Source: Cordia subcordata
Taxonomy: Eukaryota > Streptophyta > Magnoliopsida > Boraginales > Cordiaceae
Direction of reading: 5' to 3'
DNA length: 64,000 nt
NCBI GenBank assembly: GCA_028554755.1
Contig: JAPTOF010000005.1
Coordinates: 10,740,501 to 10,804,500 of the forward strand
Shown here: positions 1 to 11,094 of the stretch, piece by piece
Position numbering within the stretch: the stretch's first letter is position 1
Layout of the letters: every line of letters begins with the position of its first letter
Position numbers and translations under genes: made by a program
The notes under the pieces: model-generated
Told to the model about the DNA's origin: nothing
What the model saw: only the letters and a program-made list of their open reading frames with translations
The model's database searches: none

Positions 1-536
1 CTATTTTTTACAGCACTGCTAAACATCATGGAAAGATTTTACACCGCGATTCCCGCAAGTGATAAGTTGTTTAGTTGCAATGCACTTGTTACTTTATTGA
101 TTTATTTTCTCACTTTTAGCTTCAATTAAACATCAATTATCATATTTTGATCGTAATTTTATTATTTATTTATCACTTCATTGATTTATTTTGTCTTTTC
201 TAGCTTGACAGACATTGAATTATCGAGTTTGATGGTAAGTTTCTGAATTTATCTATTCCTTTATAAGTAATGAAAAGATTTAATCTGCTGCTTCCATGGA
301 TGCCATTGTTGGTTTCTTTGGCGATCCCTAAGGATTAGATCTTGGAAAATTTTTTCTTTAAAATGGACTACCGTTAATTATTTGTAGTTTTATAAAATAG
401 GTTGAATATCTGGTTCACAAGTTGGGCTTTGTGATCATATTGGTTTTAGCTCACCTCATAAATCTATACGGTCCTTTTGTGCGTAGGTCCATATATTCTA
501 ATAAATCCTTTTATGGGTAGGACTGTCAGAATTTAT
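1..536. other. AT-rich flank, no gene seen
   Basis: No reading frame of note on either strand. The stretch is AT-rich with short T runs. I see no recognisable mobile-element terminus. Confidence 0.5.
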
Positions 537-646
537 TATAAATAGCGCTAAATCCCCTTTCTTACTCTTAACCTAACAGTTGTTCCTATAAGCATCTGTT
601 AATATTAGGTAGGGAGAAGAAGATCTGTTAATAATGGCTCAAACAG
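537..646 (+). promoter_or_regulatory. Candidate TATA box and first coding exon of an unidentified gene
   Basis: TATAAATA lies at 537-544. The first good ATG follows 90 bp later at 634 and opens M-A-Q-T before a G and a consensus donor (ACAG then GTACGT at 647). This spacing of TATA box, leader, short first exon and donor is what a plant gene start looks like. The rest of the gene is not evident: an exon-like piece at 2138-2177 is followed at once by retroelement and duplicated kinase-flank sequence. It may be a gene 5' end cut off by insertions, or a gene with very long introns. The product is not recognised. Confidence 0.35.
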
Positions 647-927
647 GTACGTGCTTCCGCTATCAATTACTTCTTTGAATTTTGTACTGTAAATTCATGT
701 ATACGATCCTATATTGCGCTTACACTTAACGCCTTGCTCTTTTTTTTTCTTTTTTTTTTTTTTGGGGAAAAGAAGAGGGGGGAGGGGTGGCTTGATGCTT
801 GAATGGAGAAATTATTCTATAAATTCTGTGTTCTTAAATTTCTAGTCTCTTGCTGGCAAATCTGGTATTTGTCTTCTTATATCCTGTGTTGTTATCCTCT
901 AATCTTTTTCCCTTTGATATTTGCTCT

Positions 928-1187
928 GTTTGTTATAGTCTTATTTTAAGATACTTATCCTATTGAAATGAGGGTAAATCGTATAAGATTTAAGAAATTT
1001 TATCATGCATCCTATGTAAATTCAAACCAAAACCATACTTTTTATCTTATAAGAAATAAGCAATCCATCCTATCTTATTTTTTACAACTATAGAATGAAT
1101 GGTACATGTGATAAAATAACTTAAATCTTATAAGATATCTCTAAATTTCAATAAGATAAGTATATTACAATAAGATCATTCCAAACA
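928..1187. mobile_element. MITE with about 90 bp terminal inverted repeats
   Basis: The left side (from GTTTGTTATAGTC) and the reverse complement of the right side (from GTGTTTGGAATGATC) run in parallel for about 90 bp. Both share ACTTATC-TATTGAAAT, then TATAAGATTTAAG, then TTTTATCA. The centre is an unpaired loop of about 80 bp. No protein is encoded. The superfamily and target-site duplication could not be fixed by eye. It would lie inside the first intron of the candidate gene starting at 634. Confidence 0.6.
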
Positions 1188-2137
1188 CACTAATTGTCAC
1201 AAGTGCTCATTAACAGGTTCATGAAGTTTGGGCAAATCTTATTTAGGAGCTAAAAATCTTTCAGATAGTTTCAGTGCTCAAGCTTTCTGCGAGTACTACA
1301 TTTCTTCCGAGATTGATTATTTTTTTTTTGTCTGTTGGTTATTTATTATCGTTTTTGAATATTTGGGCGCACAAATAATCCTCGAAAAGTTTAGGACGAT
1401 GTTTTAATGCTCACTTAATATGTAAACCGACATTCTTGAGAACCTGTACATGATACTAATACAACATATGGCCATGTTTATGCCACAGATATGGTCTTAT
1501 AAATCGTTCATCTGGAATAGTGATTTTTGTGACCATCGTTTACAATTCTTTTGGCAATTGATTTGGCATCTGAAAATAGTTTTTTTGGCACAATTTGGCT
1601 GATCTAATATGAAGTTCTCATTGGATCAAGTGATGAAGTTACATAGAACGCTCTGATTTGATAAGCTAAGAAGGCGCCAATAAAATTTTCTTGTAAAGAG
1701 CAAGTTGGTGGGAAGTGGAATCTTTCTCATTACATGGTCAATTCAACATTATTTCTGATTTGACCTCTTGAAACATGGGAAACACTATTAGTATCTGTAC
1801 GTATTTTAAAATCTGTACGTGTAAGAGAATATTTCTATGAGTGTATACGGAAGGCCTAAGGCGGGCATTCGGTGTTGTGATATAGATTCATTTAATAACA
1901 AATCTCATGTGCAACCACAAATGATGTAACTAGAACCTCCTTCAAAGATACAAGAGATGTTATTTTCATTTCAGATTAACGTTAATGCAGATCTTTTATG
2001 GAATTTCAGATTTTCAAAGATACAAAAGGTTTTATTTCATTGTTTGGTCTTTTTTTTTTTTTTTTAAAAGTTCATTTATTATTTATCGTTCATATACAAG
2101 AGGTATTATTTTCCGATGCCATTGTTGCATGACGCAG

Positions 2138-2177
2138 ATAAATGAGGACAAGGCTGTTGAAAAAATTGTCCCATTTG
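2138..2177 (+). other. Exon-like 40 nt segment
   Basis: The segment is preceded by ...ACGCAG and followed by GTGAGT, both good splice signals. In one frame it reads I-N-E-D-K-A-V-E-K-I-V-P-F plus one base. The peptide looks coding but I do not recognise it. Its entry phase (0) does not match the exit phase (1) of the candidate exon at 634-646, so an exon between them would be needed. A short-LTR element begins 13 bp downstream. Confidence 0.25.
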
Positions 2178-2189
2178 GTGAGTAAATAC

Positions 2190-2329
2190 TGTTACAGCAT
2201 ATAAGGAAGTCCCATATTGAAAAATCTCAAAATTCAAAATTATCATATAAAGGTGCTTGGCCATTTTTCATATTGACTAATTGGTTTTTTTTTAGCGAAA
2301 CCTCAGGATTCTTCACATAGTATTAGAGC
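2190..2329 (+). mobile_element. TRIM-like short LTR with tRNA-Met primer site
   Basis: A 128 bp segment begins TGTTACAG and ends TTCACA (2190-2317). It is followed directly by TAGTATTAGAGC (2318-2329), which matches 10 of 12 bases of the usual plant initiator-Met primer-binding site TGGTATCAGAGC. The inner motif AAGTCCCATATTG is typical of TRIM and Copia LTRs. I see no second LTR downstream, so the element is broken. Confidence 0.5.
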
Positions 2330-2348
2330 TGGGTTTTTGGTCCAGTTC

Positions 2349-2540
2349 TCACGCTAAGCATTTGTTCACATGTGACCCGTGAAATTCATTCATTGTGAAC
2401 AGAAGCCCATTCCTGCAAGCCAGCTCATTCGCACCTTAAATTTTCACGCTAAGCGAATGTCCACGTGTGACCTGTCCAACTTATTCATTGTGAATCGAAG
2501 CCCATTCTTGCATGCCAGCTAATTCACACCTTAAATTTTC
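2349..2540 (+). repeat. Tandem duplication, 96 bp unit x2
   Basis: Two consecutive copies each begin CACGCTAAGC and end with CACCTTAAATTTT. They differ at scattered positions. They sit directly inside the TRIM-like LTR and are probably its internal region, duplicated. Confidence 0.75.
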
Positions 2541-2715
2541 CATCAAGACTAGATTGAAGTTCACGTAATTGGATTGAAATACACTTCATGGGACCACCGA
2601 TGAGAACTGCATGCATAACTCGCAAAATTTTCCATCAAGACTAGATTGAAGTTCATGTAATTGGATTGAAATACACGTCATGGGACCACCGATGAGAATT
2701 ACATGCATAACTCTC
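2536..2715 (+). repeat. Tandem duplication, about 92 bp unit x2, of kinase upstream sequence
   Basis: Both units carry TCCATCAAGACTAGATTGAA, then CATGGGACCACCGATGAGAA, then CATGCATAACTC. The same string of motifs lies 5' of the intact receptor kinase (50035-50110 and again at 50636-50690). This is therefore a displaced and re-duplicated copy of the kinase upstream region. Confidence 0.75.
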
Positions 2716-3145
2716 AAATTTCCAAAACGATATTTGTCCTGAATTCTGACCTTAAAATTGTTCATCTATCGTTGCAGACCTTCTAAACCCAATCACATTA
2801 AAAAAAAAATTGACCAATTTATCAAATGTCACTGCAAAAGAAAAAGTGTTAAATATTATTATATTTTGAGCATAAATTTGTTACCATTTTATTTAAGAGA
2901 AATCGAAAGCCAATTACACTTAGTAAAACTTGATCTTTGGACTTTTGAGATGTGCCACTACACTACTAGATATTTGGTATATGATGTGCCACTACACTAC
3001 TAGATATTTGGTATATGTTTAACTTATTGCTTTCTATATGTTTGAAATGTTTGTTTCTATACCTTTCTTGTAAAAGAACATCAAATCAAGCATTAATATC
3101 CCACCTAATATTTGACTGACTTGCATCTCAAGGTCCAATATTGAA
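2716..3145 (+). repeat. Displaced copy of the receptor-kinase upstream flank
   Basis: Continues the module above. It contains CAGACCTTCTAAACCCAATC and the block from AACATCAAATCAAGCATTAATATCC to TTGACTGACTTGCATCTC, which recurs at 50870-50920, 51365-51430 and 51765-51815 upstream of the intact kinase. No kinase start codon is left here. Confidence 0.6.
2949..3016 (+). repeat. Perfect 34 bp tandem repeat x2
   Basis: Two back-to-back copies from GATGTGCCACTACACTAC through TTGGTATAT. The unit occurs singly in the homologous kinase flank at about 51270-51305, so the doubling is local. Confidence 0.85.
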
Positions 3146-3513
3146 CTTATCATCTTATTTAAAAATTTAAACTTATAGATAGAATTTGATTATATATATT
3201 TGTTGCACTTAATATGCTCTCTCACGAGTAGCTTAATTTGTTTAGAGTTTGCACATGAACAATTCAATTTTTTTAAATGAGTGACAGTGAATTTCGAACT
3301 CATTACCTGGACTCTGATACCATATTAAAGTTATCACTTTATCTAAAAGCTTAAGCTTGTAGAGAGGATTTAGTTATATTTATTTATTGTACTTAACACG
3401 CTTCCTCATGTTTAGCATAATTTATTTAGATTTTGCACGTGAACAATTCAATTTTTCTTAATGGGTGATTGTGAGTTTCGAACCCATGACTTGGGCTCTG
3501 ATACCATATTAGA
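3145..3513 (-). mobile_element. Tandemly duplicated LTR junction with primer-binding sites, minus orientation
   Basis: Two units of about 185 bp each end with CTCTGATACCAT (3314 and 3497 regions), the reverse complement of the plant initiator-Met primer-binding site. The first also carries the adjacent LTR tail with AAAGCTTAAGCTTGTAGAGA. A related tail without the primer site occurs at 25170-25260. This is a remnant of a small Copia or TRIM element. No protein is encoded. Confidence 0.5.
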
Positions 3514-3539
3514 TTAGAAGACTTGTTGCTGGATGATAG

Positions 3540-4200
3540 CGGAAATTATAATGAAATATTTATCATAGACTAAGAGGGTGTATGAATTGGCTTATAAAAA
3601 ACCTACTTAAAGCAACTTTAGCTTTGAGTTATTTTTCTTAATTTTTAACTTTTAGTAGATACATGTTTAAATAGAAGTTTTAATTATAAAAATAAGCATT
3701 TCACTTTTTGATTAAGTAATGCTAAAAACTAACTTATATTATTAAAATGATCACTGAAGACATAAAAATAAAATGTTAGTTAAAATGTAAACATAATTGT
3801 TTAACTTCTTTCTAGAAAATACATTATTAAAATATTATAACTTAATTTATGACATATATAATATAAATATAAAGATTATTAGGTACACCATAATATAAGA
3901 TTTGAAAAAGATAGATGTTTGTATGTTGATGTTTTTATTTATTTTTTTGAGAATAGTTTAAGAATGAATATAAAAAGTAAAGAGAAATTAGTAAATAGTT
4001 TGGTCAAACTTGTTTTTCTTTAAAGTGCTAAAAGCCATAAAAAAAACAAAAGTTGGGAATAAATAGCTTTTTTTAGTTATGCTTAGGATCACTTAAAAAC
4101 AAATTTTTTTAATTTAAAAAAACTCATCCACTAATTTAATTGGACTTTAAACAAATTTGACTAGCTAAAAAACCAAATCAAACACCATTTAAAATTGAAG
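3540..4200. other. AT-rich filler with MITE-like segment
   Basis: From about 3585 (GGGTGTATGAATTGGCTTATAAAA) to about 4160 the sequence is AT-rich and noncoding. Its right part recurs inverted at about 36680-37080 in block B. A related start (GGCGTTCAGATTGGC) occurs at 51547 in the kinase upstream region, suggesting a small mobile insertion inside the duplicated flank. Confidence 0.4.
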
Positions 4201-7131
4201 TTGTCGCATACTATGAAGAGTTGTATCTCCATTTCCTCTTCTTATTTACCCAATAAAGGAGGATTTATTTTTCAAAACTTGTATCTTTAATATTTAAAAT
4301 GAACAATTCCATCTAATTTTCTAACTTACAATATCTATAATATTTGTGATGAACTAAGTATATTTTACTTTTTACCTTGCAAAAGTAAAATGAAATAAAT
4401 ACCAGAGGGATTTTACCGTTGCACGCCACTGCCTTACGGTCGTTACCAGCCATTGCAAGCTATCACCAATGCTCTTTACACGAAAGCGATGACAGAATGA
4501 GGACGACACTCAGGATCTGAAAGTAAAACTAAAAATAAAAATAAAGCATGTAGATTCAAAATGGCAATATATAATGAATAATAAAATTAAAACAAAATAT
4601 AAATAAAAGAAAACACGCACAATTACAAACTATGGGGATCTTATTCGATCCATCTTGTTTGACAAGTTTATTTCTGACATCTCTCCTAAGATTATAGTTA
4701 TATATGATCCTTATATATCACCACTTCCCTATGTTTCATTTTTGTGATGACATTAATTCTCAATCTCAAATTCATCCAAATATAGATAGAATTAATATGT
4801 GAAAAATGAATCTCTATACATTTGAGATATACCACTATACTACTAGGTAGTTGGTATTTGTTTATTACTTTTTATATGTTACAAATGTTTCTTTTTATAC
4901 CTTTCTTATAAAAGAACATCAAATCAAACCTTAATATCCCGCATAATATTTGATTGACTTGCATCTTAGGCAATTGCATAATATTTGATTTACTTGCATC
5001 TTAGGCAATTGCAAGTCTTTAGTGTGGATATTCATTCCTCAACACAAGTAAATAGGAAAACTTGTTGTTGGACTATAATAGAAGTTATACTGAAATATGT
5101 GTCATAGTCTAAAGTTGAAATTGTGCATATAGCTATGAGATGTTGCAAATTTTCATAAGGATATGATGATTGTTCCATTTCCTCTTCATAGTTTCCCAAT
5201 AGAGGAGCCGGAGATCATCCTTGCCATTCTCTGAATTCTGACCCGAAACATGGGGCATGCACATGTCACAGATCTAGATTAAACAATATTGTTTCCAACA
5301 CCCTCTAGAATCTAGAGGTGGCTTCTACACCTTACCAGTGTTCACCAATTCAAAATTTTAAACAAAAAGTGACAAAAGAATATTCATACTAAGTCATGAT
5401 TCAATTTAAATTTTTTACTTCAGAAAACAAATTAATTGAAACTATAAAGAACTATAACATAGATTTTGTTAACAAAATGATGTATAGGTTTGGAAAATAC
5501 CTAATATAAATAGACATAAAATAAAAAAAAAAAACTTACCTTTTCCTGTGAAACCTATGTTATTATATTTGTCTTTTTCCTATTTTCTTGATGTTGCATA
5601 TGAATTTATTGTCTTTTTTCATTTGCAAGCCTTACGCAAACACCTGCTAGTTTTAAGTTAATTGTTTTCCTTTAATTTTCAGCTATATCTCTATGAATCC
5701 GTAGTAATTTTTATATTCCTGATCATTTTGTTAAGGTTTAGGGTTGTCAATAGTGTCCTTTATTTCTTCAATCATACATCGTTATAATTTTCTTTTTTCA
5801 TTTCAAATATGCCACCTTATTGTATGATTTTTTTATTTTTTTGTATTTTTTAGCTACATGTGTGACAAGGATAATATATAATTTTCAGCGCATGTCAGAG
5901 AAATAGAATATTTTTTCGTGCATTAGATCTTAAAATTGGTTTTTTTTCTTTATTTGAAGGTGCATTGCGATTAATATTTTTCTTTACTTTTCGGCTATAC
6001 AATTGACAAGTGTAATAAAATTAAGTGTATTAGTTCTTAGGCTTCAGTATGATTTTTGACTATTAATATTTTATTATATTTTCTTAATTTTCTTTGTATA
6101 GTTAACAGTGTCTTCTATTTATTTTGTAATATATTTGGAATATGTCACGTTATTGTATGATTTTTCTGTATTTTTCTGCTACGTATGTAACGATGGTAAT
6201 AAATTTTGATATATGTGAGTACAACAGAAGAATCTTTCGTGTCTTAGATCTTAGTATTGGTTTTTTTCTTTATTTGAAGTTGTCTTGTTATAATTTTTTT
6301 TCTTTACTATTTGGCTATACATGTGAGAAGCATAATAAACTATTTTAATTTTTTTCATATTTTAAAAAATTAAAACATTTATGATTTACAAATTTATATG
6401 TTTGTGTGTGTGTATGTATATGTATATATACAGCTTGAGGTGTGGGAGAATGCAGGTAGAATTAGAATTTTATAGAGAAGTTTAGAATTTAAGATAAAAC
6501 TTATAGCGAAAAGTAGCATTTACCCTTAAGAAAGTTAACACATATAGTTCTTTTCATTTAAACTAATCTAACCCAATCATATATCCCTAAATGCAACTTT
6601 GTACGCATAAAATTAGATATTACATATTAGGATGATCATCTTACAATGATCTTTAAAGATTTGAATCAAGTATGTAACATCTATGTCAAGAATTTAAATA
6701 TTGCACACTCTTGAGCCATTAGTGAATTTCCTCTTTGATTTTGCATTAATTTTCCTTTAGTTCAAATTTGTTTTTGTTTAAATTTATTTCTGGTTCTTAA
6801 TTCCTAAAAGCAATTCAATTCCTCAAATACCGAATATAATATCAGAAAATATTGTCAACATAAACTTTGGTCCTCATGGGAACGATATATGGACTCAATT
6901 TGTCCTATATTACTGATACGATTAGGGCATTTGCTAGTGTTGGCTAGGATGCATTAGTGCATGCCTATATTAGCTACCAAGTGTAACAAATATTAGAACA
7001 CTTTCAAATATAACAAACATTAGTCACGCTTCCAAGGTACAACATCAATTTTTAATTTTATTAAAAATCCTTGTGCTTGGGCCAAGGACAACTGGTTAAT
7101 TTTGTTACACTACCAAGTGTAACATGGAATC
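3700..7131 (+). repeat. Duplicated block A
   Basis: This block recurs as C at 39092-41779 in the same orientation (homology from about 5018). It also recurs as B at about 29805-37137 in inverted orientation (homology about 3700-6720). A and C look identical over several hundred bases, for example 5101-5520 against 39177-39596. The block holds no gene. It contains two diverged copies of a 250-300 bp unit (5760-6020 and 6100-6335) and ends in CACTA-type subterminal repeats (6930-7131). Confidence 0.85.
4395..4505 (+). repeat. Conserved module also found upstream of the kinase
   Basis: GC-richer patch with GCAAGCTATCACCAATGCTC then TTTACACGAAAGCGATGACA. It recurs at 52555-52640 upstream of the intact kinase and inverted at 36415-36475. 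It is noncoding as far as I can see. It is a useful marker for three copies of the same ancestral flank. Confidence 0.6.
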
Positions 7132-7281
7132 GTATGATCGATGATTCCAAATGAAGTTTCCTTGGCTTCAACCATGTGATAATTCTAGGCGGTGGAATCA
7201 AACAATCGATCAGCAAAATGGCATTGAAAATCAACAGCAAGACTTATCGCCATGCCATTGACTCATGGACAAAATCTGTCA

Positions 7282-7741
7282 CACCCCCCGAGCTCAGACC
7301 CTCAGGCCCACAAACAAGACTGGTGTCATACACATAACTAATAACTACTTGAGCCTCTAAATAACTGGCCTAAAATGGTTGACCTAGGTTATTAGTTATA
7401 CTCACACCACCCCCACACTCAGACCCTCAGGCCCGCGAGCAAGATTAGTGTTGTACGCATAACTAATAATTACTTGGGTCTCCAATCAACTGGCCCAAGA
7501 TGGTTAACCAGGTTATTAGTTATACTCACACCACCCCCACTTATAAACAAGTCCGTGAGCGAATAAACAAGTCCCTTACACAAGTTCACACCACCTCCGC
7601 TTATAAACAAGTCCTTGAGCGAGACTGGTGTTGTAGGCATAACTATAATTACTTGAGCCTCTAATCAGTTAGTCCAAAATGGTTAACCCAAGTTATTAGT
7701 TATACCAACTCCACCCACTTATAAACAAGTTACAAATCACT
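7282..7741 (+). repeat. Tandem array, about 130 bp unit, three imperfect copies
   Basis: Units carry CTCAGACCCTCAGGCCC, then AACTAATAA-TACTTG, then ATGGTTAACC-GGTTATTAGTTATA, then CACACCACCCCCACTTATAA. They start near 7282, 7411 and 7615, and the last is partly rearranged. The CACACC start resembles LTR edges, so it may derive from a retroelement LTR, but no primer site is visible. Confidence 0.65.
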
Positions 7742-8188
7742 TCACAAACCAATGTGAGGTATCACAAAATCCTCGCTTGGAATTATTTGGGCAATCATAC
7801 GACTCACCCTCCAAATGATGTGGTCTAGATTAAACCCCATATTGCAATGCTTCGGATTGTTTCTTTCAAGCCATACAAAGTAACAAATGAAAACTGGTAC
7901 AAGCACGCGAATGTGACCTTCTGATTGCCGAGAGCCTGAACACCACCACACCATGAGGCATTGTCGAACATTGTACAGTCCCTGCGTGTTGACTCCAAAT
8001 TTCATCCGAAAAACTCCCAAACCTGCTTAGCGTCAATACCTTGAACAAAACAATGCACAAAGGTTTCCTCATTCCTACAACACTGACATTTGGATAGAAA
8101 GATTATGCTTTTTTTCTTCAATCAATCATCAATTGAAAGCCACTCACTTAGCAACCTTAACATAAAGACTGATACTTTGATGGGAATC
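7742..8188 (-). mobile_element. LINE 3' fragment (zinc-binding reverse-transcriptase tail)
   Basis: Read on the minus strand in two frames, the fragment gives K-C-Q-C-C-R-N-E-E-T-F-V-H, the CxxC-type zinc segment after plant LINE reverse transcriptases. This is followed by a GHIRVLVPV...LERNNPKHC...IIWRVSRMIAQ stretch. The same peptides occur in the larger LINE at 62.2-64 kb (GHIRVVLPI...FERKDTKHP...IIWRVESLIMQL). It is broken by frameshifts and has lost both the reverse-transcriptase core and a poly(A) tail. It abuts the receptor-kinase scrap at 8189. Confidence 0.7.
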
Positions 8189-8480
8189 TTGCTTTAACGT
8201 CAAATAATCTCACTGGTAATCTTCCATTAGACCTACGCTATCATGTTACAAGAGTCAAAGAAATTTTTCTATCAGAAACCAGTTAAGTGGATAGATTCCT
8301 TTAAGTCTATATAAGTGTTTAAAACTGTATTAGTATTGTCATACAAGAACCTTAGTTGTTCTTTGTCAAAGGATACTAGCAATTTAATTATGCTCAACAT
8401 TCTAGCAGTTGAAGCTAATAAATTGACAAGTATATTTTCAATTCTCTATATGGGTGTCTTATAAAGAGTTTTACTTAATT
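8189..8480 (+). pseudogene. Receptor-kinase fragment: exon 1 end plus intron 1 start
   Basis: The plus strand reads T-S-N-N-L-T-G-N-L-P-L-D-L-R, matching the LRRs near residues 245-260 of the intact kinase. Then come stop codons (for example within 8265-8300), then the motif for N-K-L-T at about 8424-8436. From there it follows the intact gene's intron 1 (TTTTACTTAATT at about 8468-8480). Its orientation is opposite to the intact gene. Its left edge joins LINE sequence directly and its right edge runs into intron-like and LTR-like DNA. It cannot encode a receptor. Confidence 0.75.
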
Positions 8481-8843
8481 GATAAGGATAAGATGATTCG
8501 TTTATTTTCTTTGAGTTCCCCTCTTTGTTTGATTGAATTGTTTTTAGCTTAATTGATAAGGATCATATCACATTGAATACAATGTTCACTAATGTATTAT
8601 CACAACTAATTTCAACTGAATTTATGTATTCACCAGTTCTTGTAGGTGGTATTCACTAAATTAAGTATAGGTGTTTACCCTCAAATGTGCTTGCTTCCAA
8701 TGAAAATAAATTATGACGTGGCATGACGCATGGATAACTCATGTAAGCAGAATTAGCTGAGGTAGTATCACACGTGTCAAAAGAAGTGATGATGTGACTT
8801 GATCGGGTATGAGATGTGGCATACTCTGAATTGAGAGACAAAA
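8481..8843 (+). repeat. Extended intron-like segment shared with other kinase fragments
   Basis: Noncoding stretch homologous to 42895-43320 (inverted) and in part to 45376-45640 (inverted). In all three it directly follows the exon 1 scrap of the kinase. It is best read as a longer ancestral intron 1, or as downstream DNA that hitch-hiked with it. Confidence 0.55.
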
Positions 8844-9425
8844 TGTTGGTTTGGAAGGCTCGTAGGGTTCAAAGGCTGAGTGCCATAATCAAAGGAACCA
8901 GTGGGTCCCAATATGTTGCTCAAAGGCCCAAATGGAGCTCGAAGGCTTAAGTCTAGTCAGTTGGCAGAAGCATGGGCAATTATCTAGGCCATTAAATCAT
9001 GGAAAGTTACCAATAAACGTAGGCAAAAAATGTGGATGTGGGAGAAGTGGTTATCGATGTTTTCAAGGCTTTAGCTACTATAAAAAGAAAGAAACAAGAT
9101 TGGAAAATAATTCGGCAACCAAATGACCCAAAGCCTCGTTACGTTTCCTTTTCCTTAGCATAATATAGCTCGGCATAGTAGTTTAGACAGTAATGTAGCA
9201 TAGATTTGTTCAACTTTCTTAATGTAATTTAACTTCTCTAGCATTTACATTGTTCTTAGAAGTGTAGTTGCAGTAGATCAACCTTGTATCCCCTGTACGA
9301 TGGAGTTCTTAATGGTAATGTCAATTCTTGTTTCTAATCACATCTCCTACAATCATAACGCAAATTTTGTCTCCAGTTTGTTAAAATGTCATGAGGAAAA
9401 ATCTGAAAAGCACACTAGCTAAGTA
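8844..9425 (+). mobile_element. LTR-like repeat, first copy
   Basis: Begins TGTTGGTTTGGAAGGCTCG and contains a TATA-like CTACTATAAAAAG at about 9076. Copies or parts lie at 42010-42895, 37138-37709 plus 39037-39091, and 44330-44605, all on the minus strand. The internal promoter-like motif and TG start suggest a solo LTR, but no primer site or target duplication is visible. This copy lacks the MITE found inside the others and so shows the uninterrupted form. Confidence 0.45.
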
Positions 9426-9444
9426 TAGAACAAGATACTACTAA

Positions 9445-10305
9445 GGGTCTGTTTGGTATTGCTGTTGAAATCTGCTATTATTGTTGCAGTTGTTGTTGCG
9501 GTCAAGAAAAGTTGTTTTATCGTTTGGTAAAAAAATATAAAATTGCTAGTTATGATATGTTTATTTATTTGATTTTAATATTTTATGTTTTTTAGTTTTA
9601 AATTTCTTAATTATTTCGTAATTTTTTAATTTTTACCCTTTAAATTTTAATTATTTATATAGTTAATTTTTTAAAATTTTTATATTTTTACTTTTAAGTT
9701 TTTAGTTTTTTAATTTTTAATTTTTAATCTTATTTTAAATTATTAATTTTTTTAATTTTTAAATTTCTATTTTCAAAATTTTATTTTGAATTGTTGAACT
9801 TAAAATTTTTTTAATTTTTTAATTGTTATTTGATTATTTTTAAATTTTTTAATTTTTAACTATTTAACTTCTAAATTTTTAAATTTTTTAATCTTTATTT
9901 TTATTTTTTATTTTTTATTTTTAATCTTTTAATTTTTTTTATTTTTATTTTTTCAACTTTTTATTTTTTATTTTTTAGTTGTGTATTTTTAACTTTTTAT
10001 TCTTTATTTTAATTTTTTAATTTTAAACTTTTAATTTTTATTTTTATTTTTTATTTTTTTAAATTGTAATCATAAATGAATATGTTTTTATAGTTGTTAT
10101 AATTAATAATGTGTGTACATATAAAGCTACAATTTGTAAAATGCATTTTGGGAAAAAGCAGCATAATTAATGCTTTTCCAGAACTCCATTTTGGGTCTAT
10201 TAAAACTCAAATTTGTCTATAACCAAACAACTTATGCACCTGCTTTTTGCAAAACCAACTTTTTTTTTTAATTTTTCCTGCTAAACCTCAATACCAAGCA
10301 CGCTC
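9445..10305. mobile_element. PIF/Harbinger-like MITE, 861 bp
   Basis: The left end is GGGTCTGTTTGGTATT and the reverse complement of the right end is GAGCGTGCTTGGTATT. TAA flanks both sides (9442-9444, 10306-10308), the target duplication of PIF/Harbinger elements. The inverted paralogue at 41924-41926 has a single TTA at the matching place and no insert, so this is a proven insertion. About 540 bp of the interior is almost pure A/T. No transposase is encoded. Confidence 0.75.
9540..10080. repeat. A/T-only low-complexity island
   Basis: About 540 bp composed almost only of T-rich words such as TTTTTAATTTTTAA and TTTATTTTTTATTTTT. It lies entirely inside the MITE at 9445-10305. Similar islands occupy the centres of other elements at 11900-12150, 37190-37345, 42195-42365, 44040-44290 and 44985-45220. 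Confidence 0.8.
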
Positions 10306-10391
10306 TAAGTATGTTTATATAGTAAAATTAAAGGAAGCAAATTTTAAGAAAAAAGGGGTATTGCGTGCAATTATCGACAGTGGTAGGCATT

Positions 10392-10862
10392 CACTATAAG
10401 AAACTAAGCTAGTAGTTACACACATTTAAGCTTCTAGTGACCCTCAAAAGTTTAACAACATTAACAAGTTGTGCTTGGCCCAATCGCAAGGATTTTTAAT
10501 ATAACTAAAAATTAATGTTATATCTTAGAAGAATAACTAATGTTTGTTATATTTGAAAGCATATCTAATCTTGTACACTTGATAGCTAATAGGCATGCTC
10601 GAAATGAAATAAAAATTTTGTTACACCTTGAGATGTATCAAATGCATTATTCAAATTTATATTAGTTATATTTTCAAGTATAATAGTCATTTTACTAATT
10701 TAAAAAAAAATTTAAATATAAAAATTTCAATGTCATTGTTACATTGGAATCGTAACAAATATTTTAATGTACTTAAAAGAGTAGCTAAAATAAAAGTTCT
10801 CATATCACTCTTTTATGTGTAACAAAAAAAATACGTAACTATTTATCCAAAATCTTATAGTG
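10392..10862. mobile_element. Miniature CACTA element, 471 bp
   Basis: Starts CACTATAAGA and ends TCTTATAGTG, with ATT on both sides (10389-10391, 10863-10865), the 3 bp target duplication expected of CACTA elements. The interior has repeated GTTATA-TTTGAAAGC-TA type subterminal motifs in both orientations, as at 6930-7131, 24200-24540 and 41560-41830. No transposase is encoded. Confidence 0.7.
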
Positions 10863-11094
10863 ATTTTTGGCAGTGAGTGTCAATCCTCCCACTATCTCCA
10901 TCGACAGTTGGTTTATACAATGTCAAGTAAGATTGGCGATTATAATTGCCATTCTGGTAGCCAATAACATTTGCAATGCCGATCGTTGAGTATGGCTATT
11001 GGATGTACGAGTTTTCACACAAATAAAGGGAAAAGAAACGGAGATAAATTAAGAGTAAATGGATTAACAAAGAAACAACCATTAACAGCCATAA

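Noticed and set aside
2318..3510. tRNA-like matches (GGTATCAGAGC, GGGTTCGAA)
   Set aside because: These are retroelement primer-binding sites and neighbours. No cloverleaf can be drawn.
7282..7741. CRISPR-like array
   Set aside because: Few long imperfect tandem units without uniform spacers, in plant DNA.
8932..9126. Small protein with K-C-G-C-G and S-G-Y motifs, similar in the 37.6 kb and 42.7 kb copies
   Set aside because: The peptide similarity follows from DNA similarity of the LTR-like repeats; frames shift or stop between copies.
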